In this document: positions 24,977-33,563 of the stretch, in pieces
Numbering within the stretch: the first letter of the stretch is position 1
How the letters are laid out: every line of letters starts with the position of its first letter
Assembly (NCBI RefSeq): GCF_023715785.1
Contig: NZ_JAMBOX010000011.1
Coordinates: 124,001 to 188,000 of the forward strand
From: Neobacillus niacini
Lineage (GTDB): Bacteria > Bacillota > Bacilli > Bacillales > Cytobacillaceae
Length of the DNA stretch: 64,000 bases
Reading direction: 5' to 3'
Notes under the pieces: generated by a model
Database searches by the model: none
Seen by the model: only the letters and a program-made list of their open reading frames with translations
What the model was told of the DNA's origin: nothing
Made by a program: the position numbers and the translations under genes

Positions 24977-26299
24977 ATGACTGCTATTGTAAAAAAAGCG
25001 TGGGGATATCGGTATTGGGTTCTTGTCATCCTTTGGTTGGTCTATATCATTAACTATTTTGACCGGATGGCGGTCCTGACCTTTCTGCCTTATATCCAAA
25101 AAGATCTGAACTTAACGCCGGTCGAAGTTGGACAGCTGGCATCCGTATTTTTCTTTGCCTATGCGGCTGCACAAATCAGCGCAGGTTTTCTCGCCGATAA
25201 AATTGGTTCCAAAAAAGTCATGTATATTGCCGTAGCCGTCTTTACCTTCGTTACCGCCTTAACCGGAGTCGTGAAAAATTTCGCGCAGTTTATTGCGCTG
25301 CGGATTGGCTTGGGTCTAGGAGAAGGACACCATTTTGCTCCTGCCATTCGTGCCATCAATAACTGGTTCCCATTTAAAGAAAGAGGACGAGCCGTTTCCT
25401 TCTTTGCCACATCTTGGGCTGTGGCTCCTGCTATTGTGCCAGTAATCGTTACTAGTATTTCTATCTACTTCTTTGGAGGGGCTTGGAGACCGGTATTCTA
25501 CGTTCTTGCGATTCCAGGTGCACTCGCCATCTTCCTATTATGGCGATTTGTGGCGGATTCACCGAAAGAAATGATTGATAAAGGAAAATTGAGCAAGGAC
25601 GAGGATATGGAGGAAAACAATGCAGCCCCTGTCAAGATGTCTAAGGAAGAAAAAAGAAAACAATATGGCGTTTTCCTGAAAGATCTTAATTTTTATGTCT
25701 TCACTTTGTGTTTATTCTGCCAGTTGGCTGTTTACTGGGGAACATCCACATGGTTAACTTCGTTCCTTGTGACACAGCATGGGCTGAATCTGAAGGAAAT
25801 GGGCTTTTTCGCCTCCGCACCGTATATTGTCGCCTTCTTCGCGATGATGCTTGGCGGATGGCTGATGGATAACGTCGTTCATCGCATGAAGCCGGTAGCG
25901 TTAATCGGCTATCTTGGAAGTATTCCGGTGCTCTGGATGCTGGGTTCTGTCGAAAAGGGAAATACAGGTATGTTACTGACATTGCTATTGCTGGTGGGAT
26001 TCTTTGTCAACTTGAACTTTGGTTCCATCTATGCTTACCTGCCGAAACGCTATCCAAAGGAGATTGTCGGAAGCGCAACCGGGCTGGCAAATGGAATTGG
26101 CCAATTGGGTTCGTTCGTCTCGCCGCTGATTGCCGGTTATTTAGTAACCGTCGGGGCCAATGGCACACAGGATTTTAGCAAGGTATTTATCTTTTTTGCC
26201 ATCGTCTCAGCGATAGCAGCTATATGTGCCTTGATTTTAAAAGAAAAACAATCCAAACAGGCTGATCTCAAAATAGCCGATAAGAAATCTGTAAGTTAA
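24977..26299 (+). CDS. MFS transporter (anion:cation symporter-like)
   Basis: A 440-residue major facilitator with twelve predicted membrane helices. NYFDRMAVLTFLPYIQKDL at the start, the loop 2-3 motif GFLADKIGSKK and the R-G-L-GEG stretch in helix 4 resemble the ACS subfamily that carries organic acids. GGAAGGAAGAGAG precedes ATG 24977. Position behind the acyl-CoA synthetase suggests uptake of that enzyme's acid substrate. Specificity is inferred from context only. Confidence 0.9.
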   Translation: MTAIVKKAWGYRYWVLVILWLVYIINYFDRMAVLTFLPYIQKDLNLTPVEVGQLASVFFFAYAAAQISAGFLADKIGSKKVMYIAVAVFTFVTALTGVVKNFAQFIALRIGLGLGEGHHFAPAIRAINNWFPFKERGRAVSFFATSWAVAPAIVPVIVTSISIYFFGGAWRPVFYVLAIPGALAIFLLWRFVADSPKEMIDKGKLSKDEDMEENNAAPVKMSKEEKRKQYGVFLKDLNFYVFTLCLFCQLAVYWGTSTWLTSFLVTQHGLNLKEMGFFASAPYIVAFFAMMLGGWLMDNVVHRMKPVALIGYLGSIPVLWMLGSVEKGNTGMLLTLLLLVGFFVNLNFGSIYAYLPKRYPKEIVGSATGLANGIGQLGSFVSPLIAGYLVTVGANGTQDFSKVFIFFAIVSAIAAICALILKEKQSKQADLKIADKKSVS

Positions 26300-26331
26300 G
26301 AACCCATCAAAATAAGCGGGAGGATCTGAAA

Positions 26332-26895
26332 ATGGCTGGCAGCAAAACATACGATCCATATGAAGCATGGAAAAACCTAATGATCAATTGGGAAAAACAG
26401 GCCAATGATGTGATTCATTTTTGGACAAACAGTCGTGACTATATTAAGTGGTCACAGGGAGCGACGGACCTGCAGCTCCGGTATCTGGAGATGTTCCAAA
26501 GAAATCAGCAATTACTGCTCACTCAGTTACAGCTACCAACGAAAAAGGACCTCGCCAATGTAGCGAAACTTTCGATTCAAACAGAGGAAAAGCTGGATGC
26601 CTTGGAGGAGCAGCTATGGAATGTCGAGGATGCCATTGAATCCACAAATAAACAGGTTGGCAGTTTAACAGAGGTTTCCCGTGAAGCTGTCAAGGTAATC
26701 AAGCAGCTTAAAACAGAGCAGAAAAGAGACAAAAAAGAGTTGGAAACGATAGACGAGATCCATTTCGAACTCCTGGAAATCAAAAGGGAATTGGCTGAGA
26801 TGAATAGCTTAAAAGAAGAGATTGCCAGTCTTAAAGCCCAATTGGCAGGATCGAAACAGGACAAGGAAAAGGAACTTGCGGCTTTAACCAAATAA
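26332..26895 (+). CDS. phaR: PHA synthase subunit PhaR (class IV), coiled-coil partner of PhaC
   Basis: A 187-residue hydrophilic protein. The N-terminal half has aromatic helices (YDPYEAWKNLMINWEKQ) and the C-terminal half (about 80-180) is a long coiled coil of Lys/Glu heptads. It has no enzyme motif. Directly upstream of a class IV-like phaC this matches PhaR, the small subunit needed for activity in Bacillus PHA synthases; PhaE of class III is an alternative. The gap to phaC is 18 bases. Confidence 0.8.
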   Translation: MAGSKTYDPYEAWKNLMINWEKQANDVIHFWTNSRDYIKWSQGATDLQLRYLEMFQRNQQLLLTQLQLPTKKDLANVAKLSIQTEEKLDALEEQLWNVEDAIESTNKQVGSLTEVSREAVKVIKQLKTEQKRDKKELETIDEIHFELLEIKRELAEMNSLKEEIASLKAQLAGSKQDKEKELAALTK

Positions 26896-26913
26896 TCGGA
26901 AGGAGGAAGGATT

Positions 26914-27975
26914 TTGGCAACAAAAACTAGCAATCAAACCGTCCTGCCAGCCTTCAATTATGAAAAAGAACTCGAGCGTTGGACAGCGTTTGCCAATGCC
27001 ATCATGGGGCCGGAGCTTGGCGCAAATCACACCCCGAGAAAACAGGTTTGGGCAAAAAATAAGGCAACGCTATGGCATTATGCCCCTGCTGAAAAGAAAT
27101 ATGACATTCCGGTATTTATGATTTATTCCCTGTTTAACCGGCCTAGTATTCTCGATTTTGCCCCGGGATCCAGTGTGATGGAAGGATTAGTCAACAATGG
27201 CTACGATGTCTACCTATTAGACTGGGGGATCGCAGGATATGAAGATAAAGATATGACCATTGAAGACTATATTGCCGACTATATTCCAAAAGCGGTGAAG
27301 CGGGCGCTACGCCATTCGAGGACGGAGGAAGTGTCCGTAATCGGTTATTGTCTAGGCGGCACCTTTGCGGCGATGTATGCCGCGATTGCGGAGGAACCAA
27401 TCAGGAACCTGATCGTCGCTACTGTTCCCATCGATTTTAGCGTTTCGGTACTGCCGGATAAATGGGAGCAGGAATTGAAGGAAAGCGGGTATAACGCGGA
27501 TCGACTGATTGAGGTATTCGGAGTGATCCCACCGGCTTACGTTGAGGCAATGTTCCGGTCTGTGACGGCCCCGATTTATAACAGCCCATATGTCACCCTG
27601 TTAACGCGTGCGAATGATGAGCGCTTTGTCGAAAAGTGGAAACGGATGAATAAATGGAATAGCGGTCATGTTCCGTTGACGGGCGGGGCATTCCGCCAAA
27701 TGACCACTGATTTCTTTAAAGAAAATAAACTGGTCAAGGGCGAATTCACCATCCATGGCCAAAAGGTCGATTTAGGAAAAATAACCGCCAATCTGCTGGT
27801 GGTCAGTTCAAAAAACGATACCCTGATCCCTGAAGGCCAAAGCCTGCCGTTAATGGAATTGGTTTCTAGTGAGGATAAAACCTACCTCAGTGTGGAGGCA
27901 GGACACGTTTCCCTGGCGATGACAGGAAAATTAAATGGCATCCTGGAAGATTGGCTTGGAGAGCATTCGAAGTAA
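26914..27975 (+). CDS. phaC: Poly(3-hydroxyalkanoate) synthase catalytic subunit PhaC (class III/IV)
   Basis: A 353-residue alpha/beta-hydrolase-fold polymerase. The lipase-box-like G-Y-C-L-G-G carries the catalytic Cys146; Asp302 (KNDTLIPE) and His331 (AGHVSLA) complete the triad at the spacing known for Bacillus PhaC. The length fits class III/IV enzymes, and the PhaR-like neighbour points to class IV. It joins hydroxyacyl-CoA units into polyester granules. It starts at TTG 26914 with AAGGAGGAAGG upstream. As the last gene of the sigma-54 operon it ties polymer synthesis to the sensed signal. Confidence 0.92.
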   Translation: MATKTSNQTVLPAFNYEKELERWTAFANAIMGPELGANHTPRKQVWAKNKATLWHYAPAEKKYDIPVFMIYSLFNRPSILDFAPGSSVMEGLVNNGYDVYLLDWGIAGYEDKDMTIEDYIADYIPKAVKRALRHSRTEEVSVIGYCLGGTFAAMYAAIAEEPIRNLIVATVPIDFSVSVLPDKWEQELKESGYNADRLIEVFGVIPPAYVEAMFRSVTAPIYNSPYVTLLTRANDERFVEKWKRMNKWNSGHVPLTGGAFRQMTTDFFKENKLVKGEFTIHGQKVDLGKITANLLVVSSKNDTLIPEGQSLPLMELVSSEDKTYLSVEAGHVSLAMTGKLNGILEDWLGEHSK

Positions 27976-28096
27976 TAGTTAGTGCTGCCCGTTGGAGGAT
28001 TGATCCGATAACGGGTAGTTTTATCTAGATAGTGCTGTCATAAATATTACTGTTTATGTTCCAATGCGACCCTATTGGTACTATTATCTAGCGATA

Positions 28097-28210
28097 GGTC
28101 AAATAGAAGGGTTATATGCGACCGGCCCGGTGAATTTTTCAAGCGATGGGTCGCATAGAAAGTCTATATGTGACCGTGCCGATGATTTTTTCGATCGTTC
28201 GGTCATATGA
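28097..28210. repeat. 52-bp tandem hairpin repeat array (short copy)
   Basis: GGTC-starting units begin at 28097, 28149 and 28201, exactly 52 bases apart; the third is partial. The first two can fold as GGTC..ATAGA / TCTAT..GACC hairpins. The same period and design recur in the longer array at 57775-58106. The array fills much of the 330-base gap between phaC and the next peptidase gene, in which I see no gene. Confidence 0.8.
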
Positions 28211-28304
28211 AAAACTCTTCCTTGATACCATGGAGCAGTGTAATTACATGGAAAAGCAATATTCTTTTAGAAAAGTACCTAACTAAAAATAGGAGGAATG
28301 AAGC

Positions 28305-29477
28305 ATGGCTGTTTTGCAATCGAAGGTTTTTGACAGGATCGACGAAAAGGAAGCGGTTCAATTTTTACAGTCATTGATCCAGGTGAATAGTGTGAACCTG
28401 CCAGGAAATGAAAAAGAGGTAGCTGAGGTGATTCAGTCCTTTTTAAAAACATGCAGTCTTCAAGTTGAATTGGATGACTTAGGGGACAACCGGGCCAATA
28501 TTTTTGTTACATATCCCAATGGGGGAAAGGATGACAAATTTCTGGTATACAGCGGTCACCTTGATACCGTTCCAACGGGAAAGGTGGAGTGGGAGCATGA
28601 CCCGTTTTCCGGGGAAGTAGTCGATAACAAGGTATTTGGCCGCGGTACAACCGACATGAAAAGCGGCGTGGCAGCGATGGTCCTTGCATTGAAGTATTTG
28701 GAAGAGGCCGGAGTGAAGCTGAATGGAAAGCTGCAGTTTGTCGGCACAGCAGGTGAAGAGGTGGATGGATATGGTGCAAAAACAGTGGTTGAAAAGGGAC
28801 AAATCGATAAGGCCACAGCCTTAGTTGTGTCGGAACCTAGTGAAAACCAAATTTTCCATGCCCATAAAGGCTGCTTATGGCTCGAAATCACCACTTATGG
28901 AAAAACAGCCCATGGGTCAATGCCGGACAAAGGGATAAATGCCATTTTAACGATGAATGAAATTATCAATCGTCTGCAAACCTATCAATTTGACTACAAG
29001 CCACACTCGGTATTGGGCCTTCCGACGTTAAATGTTGGAACAATTGAAGGCGGCGTCAAAACAAATGTAGTCCCAGATCAATGCAAGCTAACCATTGATA
29101 TCCGAACTGTGCCCGGACAGAGCAATGAGCAAATTTTACAAGATATTGAGAATTTGGTTAAGGCTGTTGCTTTGAATTATGAGATAAAAGTCTTGAATAG
29201 CATGGCATCCGTGGGTACAGACGAATCCGATGATTTTATCAAACTTGCGATCGAGACCGGAAAAAACCATCTGAACCTAGAATTAAAGCCATCAGGGGTT
29301 AATTATTATACCGACGCATCCGTTTACTGCCCGCATTTGCAGGTACCCGCCTTCATCTTTGGCCCGGGAATCCCGACGCTCGCCCATCAGCCGAATGAAT
29401 ATGTGGAGATTGAAAAATTCATAGAATCAATTCAGTATTTTATCGCGCTGGCGATTGATTATTTGGGAGAAAGGTAG
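28305..29477 (+). CDS. M20-family metallopeptidase (ArgE/DapE-like)
   Basis: A 390-residue zinc hydrolase with metal ligands in YSGHLDTVP, RGTTDMKSG, AGEEVDG, SEPSENQ and the late LAHQPNEYVE. The lid-domain motif KTAHGSMP is present. Family members remove acyl groups from amino acids or cleave small peptides. GGAGGAATG precedes ATG 28305. It lies after the 52-bp repeat array and before a CocE-like hydrolase, with no clear operon partner. It is a distant paralogue of the enzyme at 7211. Confidence 0.9.
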   Translation: MAVLQSKVFDRIDEKEAVQFLQSLIQVNSVNLPGNEKEVAEVIQSFLKTCSLQVELDDLGDNRANIFVTYPNGGKDDKFLVYSGHLDTVPTGKVEWEHDPFSGEVVDNKVFGRGTTDMKSGVAAMVLALKYLEEAGVKLNGKLQFVGTAGEEVDGYGAKTVVEKGQIDKATALVVSEPSENQIFHAHKGCLWLEITTYGKTAHGSMPDKGINAILTMNEIINRLQTYQFDYKPHSVLGLPTLNVGTIEGGVKTNVVPDQCKLTIDIRTVPGQSNEQILQDIENLVKAVALNYEIKVLNSMASVGTDESDDFIKLAIETGKNHLNLELKPSGVNYYTDASVYCPHLQVPAFIFGPGIPTLAHQPNEYVEIEKFIESIQYFIALAIDYLGER

Positions 29478-29497
29478 AAATTGAGGGAGCGGGGCTG

Positions 29498-29537
29498 TTT
29501 TACTCTCGGATAGGGAGAAATTACTCTCGGATTTAGC
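29498..29537. repeat. 21-bp repeat family, two units
   Basis: Two adjacent copies of TTTACTCTCGGAT occur between the M20 and CocE-like genes, spaced about 21 bases. They match the arrays at 1009-1091 and 61724-61835. Confidence 0.7.
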
Positions 29538-29613
29538 ATGAATAATTTTACCCATATGGTAATAGATTGATTTTGATAGCCTGTAATTCTATTAGTAGGA
29601 AGGTGGAGGGATT

Positions 29614-31338
29614 TTGAGTAAAATAATTCACGAAAAAAATGTCCCGTCGGTGATGAGAGACGGGACTACACTGTATGCGGATGTGTACCGACCCGAAAGA
29701 GAGGGAAAATATCCCGTTTTACTGCAACGGACCCCGTACAATAAGACATTTCTCCCCCTGACAACCATGGTATTGGACCCAATCGCAGCCGCGCACCAGG
29801 GGTATGTCGTGATTATTCAAGATGTCCGCGGCCGGTTTGAATCCGAAGGGGAGTCTTTTTACGCCTATAAAAATGAGTATCAGGATGGATATGATTCAGT
29901 AGAATGGGCCGCTTCCTTGCCATACTCTGATGGAAATGTCGGTATGTATGGTCTGTCGTATAAAGGGATGACGCAATTTCAGGCTGCGGTCATGCGGCCG
30001 CCGCATCTTAAAGCTATTTTTCCAATTACCTGGGGAACCGATGTGTTTATGTATCGTGGCGGCGCCCTTGAACTGGGTTTGTTGATATCCTGGTCGTTAG
30101 CCACGATTGGACCGAATGCCGTGATTAGGGCGAAAAAGGGAAAGGAAGACTTCCTCCCAGAGTTTATGCAAATGGTACATGCAATCGACCATATTGAAGA
30201 GGCCGGCTTTCATCAATTGCCGATTCAGGACAGCCAGTGGCTTAAACTCGGTGATGGTTTCGCCTCGTTTGTTTACGACATTCTTGAACACGAAACAAGG
30301 GATGAATACCATCAGGAAATCGGTGTGAAGGAAAAATCCGAAAAGATCAATGTCCCTGTATTCGGAATTGCGGGTTGGTATGATCTCTTGCTGGGCCAGG
30401 ACCTCGAGCACTATGAAACATGGAACCACAAAAACAATACAAAGCTGATGATCGGCCCTTGGGCCCATGCAGGATTTGCCCCGCAGGTAGGAGACTTGAA
30501 TTTCGGTTTAAGCGCATCAAGCTTGTTGCTCGAATTGAAAACTGATTTAACAAGCTTGCAATTACAATGGTTTGATTATTGGTTAAAAGGAATCGAGAAT
30601 GGGATTATGGACGAGGCTCCCGTTAAAATCTTTGTCATGGGAGAAAACAAATGGCGCAGCGAACAGGAATGGCCATTACAAAGGACCGTTTATACGCCGT
30701 ATTATTTCCACAGTAATGGCAGGGCCAATACAAAGGATGGGGATGGTTCCCTATCGCTAAACCTGCCGCAGGACGACAATTTCGACAGTTATGTGTATGA
30801 TCCCGCCAATCCCGTTCCGACTCTTGGGGGCAACCATCTAATGCCAGCGAATTACCCGCGAGGGCCAATTGACCAGCAACACCTTGAAGCACGGGAGGAT
30901 GTCTTGGTCTACACTAGTGAGGAATTGGTGGAGGATTTGGAAGTAACTGGGCCGGTGAAGGTCATCCTGTATGCAGCAAGCTCAGCGGTGGATACCGACT
31001 TTACGGCAAAGGTTGTCGATGTCCATCCGACTGGGAAAGCAATTAATATAGTCGATGGAATTATCCGCGCAAAATACAGGGAGACAAATCAGCCCGCTTC
31101 GCTCATCACGCCTAATGAAGTCTACCGCTATGAAATTGACTTGCTGGCAACCAGTAATGTTTTTAAAAAAGGGCATAAACTTCGAGTAGAAATCTCTAGC
31201 AGCAATTTTCCGCGTTACGACCGCAATCTCAATACAGGGGAATCAGGAAAAAACAGTAAAGAATGGGTTTCTGCCATCCAACGAGTGTATCATAGTGAAA
31301 AATATCCATCGCACATCTTATTGCCGGTTATTCCATAA
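29614..31338 (+). CDS. CocE/NonD-family (S15) serine hydrolase
   Basis: A 574-residue hydrolase of the X-Pro dipeptidyl-peptidase/cocaine-esterase family. The nucleophile is Ser115 in GMYGLSYKGM; the acid is in AGWYDLLLG and the histidine in GPWAHAG. The C-terminal third is the jelly-roll domain of this family (for example RVEISSSNFPRYDRN). The enzymes hydrolyse esters or amides; the substrate here is unknown. No signal peptide is seen, so it is cytosolic. TTG 29614 follows GGAAGGTGGAGGG. Confidence 0.92.
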   Translation: MSKIIHEKNVPSVMRDGTTLYADVYRPEREGKYPVLLQRTPYNKTFLPLTTMVLDPIAAAHQGYVVIIQDVRGRFESEGESFYAYKNEYQDGYDSVEWAASLPYSDGNVGMYGLSYKGMTQFQAAVMRPPHLKAIFPITWGTDVFMYRGGALELGLLISWSLATIGPNAVIRAKKGKEDFLPEFMQMVHAIDHIEEAGFHQLPIQDSQWLKLGDGFASFVYDILEHETRDEYHQEIGVKEKSEKINVPVFGIAGWYDLLLGQDLEHYETWNHKNNTKLMIGPWAHAGFAPQVGDLNFGLSASSLLLELKTDLTSLQLQWFDYWLKGIENGIMDEAPVKIFVMGENKWRSEQEWPLQRTVYTPYYFHSNGRANTKDGDGSLSLNLPQDDNFDSYVYDPANPVPTLGGNHLMPANYPRGPIDQQHLEAREDVLVYTSEELVEDLEVTGPVKVILYAASSAVDTDFTAKVVDVHPTGKAINIVDGIIRAKYRETNQPASLITPNEVYRYEIDLLATSNVFKKGHKLRVEISSSNFPRYDRNLNTGESGKNSKEWVSAIQRVYHSEKYPSHILLPVIP

Positions 31339-31348
31339 GAAAAGCCAG

Positions 31349-31377
31349 AGGGACGGTTCCAGCCACGAACCGTCCCT
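31349..31377. terminator. Inverted repeat, probable terminator
   Basis: An 11-bp stem AGGGACGGTTC (31349-31359) / GAACCGTCCCT (31367-31377) lies between the CocE-like gene and the converging SASP-like gene. There is no long T-run after it on the + strand, so its efficiency is uncertain. Confidence 0.6.
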
Positions 31378-31386
31378 TGTTCATGC

Positions 31387-31545
31387 TTAATCGCGCATGG
31401 CGCCTGCCTCTCGGGAAGTCATGTCACCTTGTCCTGCGTTAACATCCCTTTGAATTTGCTGTTTTACCTGTTGTGCATTCGTGCCGGCAAATTCGGGCTT
31501 CATAATTGAACTTACATTAGGCTTAGATTGTTGACTTTGTTTCAT
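31387..31545 (-). CDS. Gamma-type small acid-soluble spore protein-like (52 aa)
   Basis: A 52-residue protein rich in Gln, Asn, Ala and Ser. The core EFAGTNAQQVKQQIQ followed by NAGQG is the repeat motif of gamma-type SASPs (SspE family), here present once rather than twice. Such proteins are stored in the spore core and broken down to amino acids at germination. GAGGAGG precedes ATG 31545, and a SigG-like promoter lies at 31596-31625. It is shorter than typical SspE. Confidence 0.8.
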   Translation of the reverse strand: MKQSQQSKPNVSSIMKPEFAGTNAQQVKQQIQRDVNAGQGDMTSREAGAMRD

Positions 31546-31595
31546 ACAAGTCCAAGTCCTCCTCAATTAATTGTTTAACAATCTTATTATTAACC

Positions 31596-31625
31596 AAACA
31601 TGGTATTGTTGATAAGTTTTATTCA
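31596..31625 (-). promoter_or_regulatory. SigG-like promoter for the SASP-like gene
   Basis: On the minus strand TGAATA (31625-31620), a 17-base spacer and CATGTTT (31602-31596). The -35 box is a perfect SigG/SigF match and CAT begins the -10. Spacing to ATG 31545 is about 50 bases. The -35 overlaps the last codons of the upstream DUF3231 gene. Confidence 0.6.
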
Positions 31626-32629
31626 TTCCCATTGATAATCTCGGAACGGTTCTCCATTTGTGGGGGTTCCTCGAACCAGCCATTTTCAATCTTAATTTTT
31701 ATTCCTTCTTGAGCGTAAAAATAAATATCTTTTGCGATTAACATGGATTTCATTGCTAAATCGTTTCTAAAACTAAAATATGCACCTGTTCCAGTGCCAA
31801 CAATGGAAAATCCATTGAGGATGTAGATGCAATGCATCATCAGCTTATCAGAAAAAGGTGGTACCGTTGAGGAAGTTACCGTCGCTCCTGAGGTGGCGGA
31901 AAGTTGAACATCTGCCTCCAGAAGTAACTCCTCCATTATTTTAATTTGTTTCTTTGCGAGATCCATCCCTTTGATAAAATATTGTTTAACCTCTTTGTTC
32001 TGGGCACATTGGGCAAACCCTGTAATAAGTTGCATACCAATATTATTTGCTTCAAGATTGTGATGAAGGATCCCGACCTCAAGGTCAGTTAAGGCCCTCT
32101 TATCGCCGGTGAGTTTAAAGCCCTCCCTAAACTTTTCACTAGTAATAAACTCATTTTTTTTCGGCATAGTTACTTTTGGAGGCAGGCTAAGAATTCCCTT
32201 TTCCAGTAAATAAAGGGTTGAGAGTTTATAGATTTTTTGAGTAACCGTGGTGAGACCCTCATAAATCGCCATCACCTTTTTATTGTAGGTCATATTCATG
32301 CTAAGGGTGTATAGCCCCATACTCACTTCTTTTAAGATACGGACAAACATCACATCAAACCCATTGTCATATAACTTTGGCGCTTCTAAATTCACATCGT
32401 CCAATGTAAATCCAACAGGTATAGCCATACCTTGTTCCGAAAAAATCTCTTCCATCTCATTACAATAAAAGTTTAGCTCCTGCCACAATCCACCTAAAAG
32501 ATTTCTTGCCTGGGTGTCATTGGACTTTTCGATAAAATACTCCAAAAATCGCATAATCAAGGTCTTTTCTTGGTATGTTTGCCAAAGCGAGCCAACTTCA
32601 GAAACATTTATAGGATTTGTAAGGATCAA
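31619..32629 (-). CDS. DUF3231-family protein
   Basis: A 336-residue, mostly helical protein with two related halves, each beginning with a segment like LWQTYQEKTLIMRFLEYFIEKSND or KALTDLEVGILHHNLEANNIG. This matches the duplicated, ferritin-like DUF3231 domain common in Bacillaceae. The function is unknown. It starts at TTG 32629 with GGAGGT seven bases upstream. The family often occurs in several copies in spore formers, but nothing in the sequence tells its role. Confidence 0.8.
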   Translation of the reverse strand: MILTNPINVSEVGSLWQTYQEKTLIMRFLEYFIEKSNDTQARNLLGGLWQELNFYCNEMEEIFSEQGMAIPVGFTLDDVNLEAPKLYDNGFDVMFVRILKEVSMGLYTLSMNMTYNKKVMAIYEGLTTVTQKIYKLSTLYLLEKGILSLPPKVTMPKKNEFITSEKFREGFKLTGDKRALTDLEVGILHHNLEANNIGMQLITGFAQCAQNKEVKQYFIKGMDLAKKQIKIMEELLLEADVQLSATSGATVTSSTVPPFSDKLMMHCIYILNGFSIVGTGTGAYFSFRNDLAMKSMLIAKDIYFYAQEGIKIKIENGWFEEPPQMENRSEIINGNE

Positions 32630-32784
32630 TTGAAAGTACCTCCTACTTCATATCTGAAAAACCCAATATTTGCATATAATTAGAATTTCCATTAAAAGAA
32701 AAACAATACTGTTGTTTGCAGAATGGCGCTAACAGTGATTTAGCGATAAAATAGACAGGAATGAACGAAACGGGGAGAATGAAC

Positions 32785-33249
32785 ATGAGTAATGAGATTG
32801 AAGAATTGAAACTGGAATTAAACCGTCTGAAGGACGATAACCGTGAGTTATTTCAAACCCTAGTTGAGCCGGGATTACATAGGAAAGTACAGGAATTTCT
32901 CGATAGCTTCGAGGATTATTTCCGCGAACGGGGCTTTGTGATTCGGAAAAAGGAAAATAAGGTTAGGGTCTCGTTTGATGATCTTCATTTAAAAGCTTTT
33001 TCCGACGGCGGCCATGATATCTTTATCATGAGAGGGAAAGAGCAAATTGCTTCAGTTACCGTGAAATTTATTGGTGAGGGTGAGTCTGGTGGACGACAGG
33101 GTCAAAGTGTTGACTTGTTGGACCAGTTGGAAAAGGAAAAATCTTTGGCCAATGACTTGAGCAATCCTGTGTTTTATTACACTGGAAGGGAATTTGGCTT
33201 TAAATACGAAACGCCATTATCCGTTCTGGAAAGTATATTTGGGGTATAA
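32785..33249 (+). CDS. Hypothetical protein with N-terminal coiled coil (154 aa)
   Basis: A charged protein of about 154 residues. Residues 1-30 (EIEELKLELNRLKDDNREL) form a coiled coil; the rest (RERGFVIRKKENKVRVSF, FYYTGREFGFKYET) looks like a small alpha/beta domain. No family recognised. CGGGGAG is seven bases before ATG 32785; ATG 32779 is also possible. The small gene at 33253 begins three bases after the stop, so both are cotranscribed. Confidence 0.7.
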   Translation: MSNEIEELKLELNRLKDDNRELFQTLVEPGLHRKVQEFLDSFEDYFRERGFVIRKKENKVRVSFDDLHLKAFSDGGHDIFIMRGKEQIASVTVKFIGEGESGGRQGQSVDLLDQLEKEKSLANDLSNPVFYYTGREFGFKYETPLSVLESIFGV

Positions 33250-33252
33250 TCG

Positions 33253-33426
33253 ATGAATAAAAAAGAGATTGAATATAAAATAATGGAGTTAAAGGATGAG
33301 TATGTTCAGTTGCAGCATAATCTCGAAAAATTGGAATACGTAAAAGGAAATTTGGACCCGTTGGAAAAACGGATTTCTGCCATTGAAGAGGAATTACGCA
33401 CATTAAACCAGCTATTAAGAAAATAA
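33253..33426 (+). CDS. SE1832-like small coiled-coil protein (57 aa)
   Basis: A 57-residue coiled coil: KKEIEYKIMELKDEYVQLQHNLEKLE, then LDPLEKRISAIEEELRTLNQLL. The pattern resembles the SE1832-type small proteins of Firmicutes, whose function is unknown. It follows the preceding gene by three bases and is followed by a terminator. Confidence 0.7.
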   Translation: MNKKEIEYKIMELKDEYVQLQHNLEKLEYVKGNLDPLEKRISAIEEELRTLNQLLRK

Positions 33427-33450
33427 ATGGCCATTCTTTTGCCATGCTAT

Positions 33451-33475
33451 ATCCCCTGATTTAAGGGGATTTTTT
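33451..33475 (+). terminator. Intrinsic terminator
   Basis: Stem ATCCCCT (33451-33457) / AGGGGAT (33464-33470) followed by TTTTT, after the small coiled-coil gene. Confidence 0.85.
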
Positions 33476-33563
33476 GTTTAAAAAAGGATTTTTACAAATA
33501 TTGTAGAAATAATTACGAGTTTGGCCGTTTCATAAATTTATGGTGCAAATCATGGAGGTAAAA

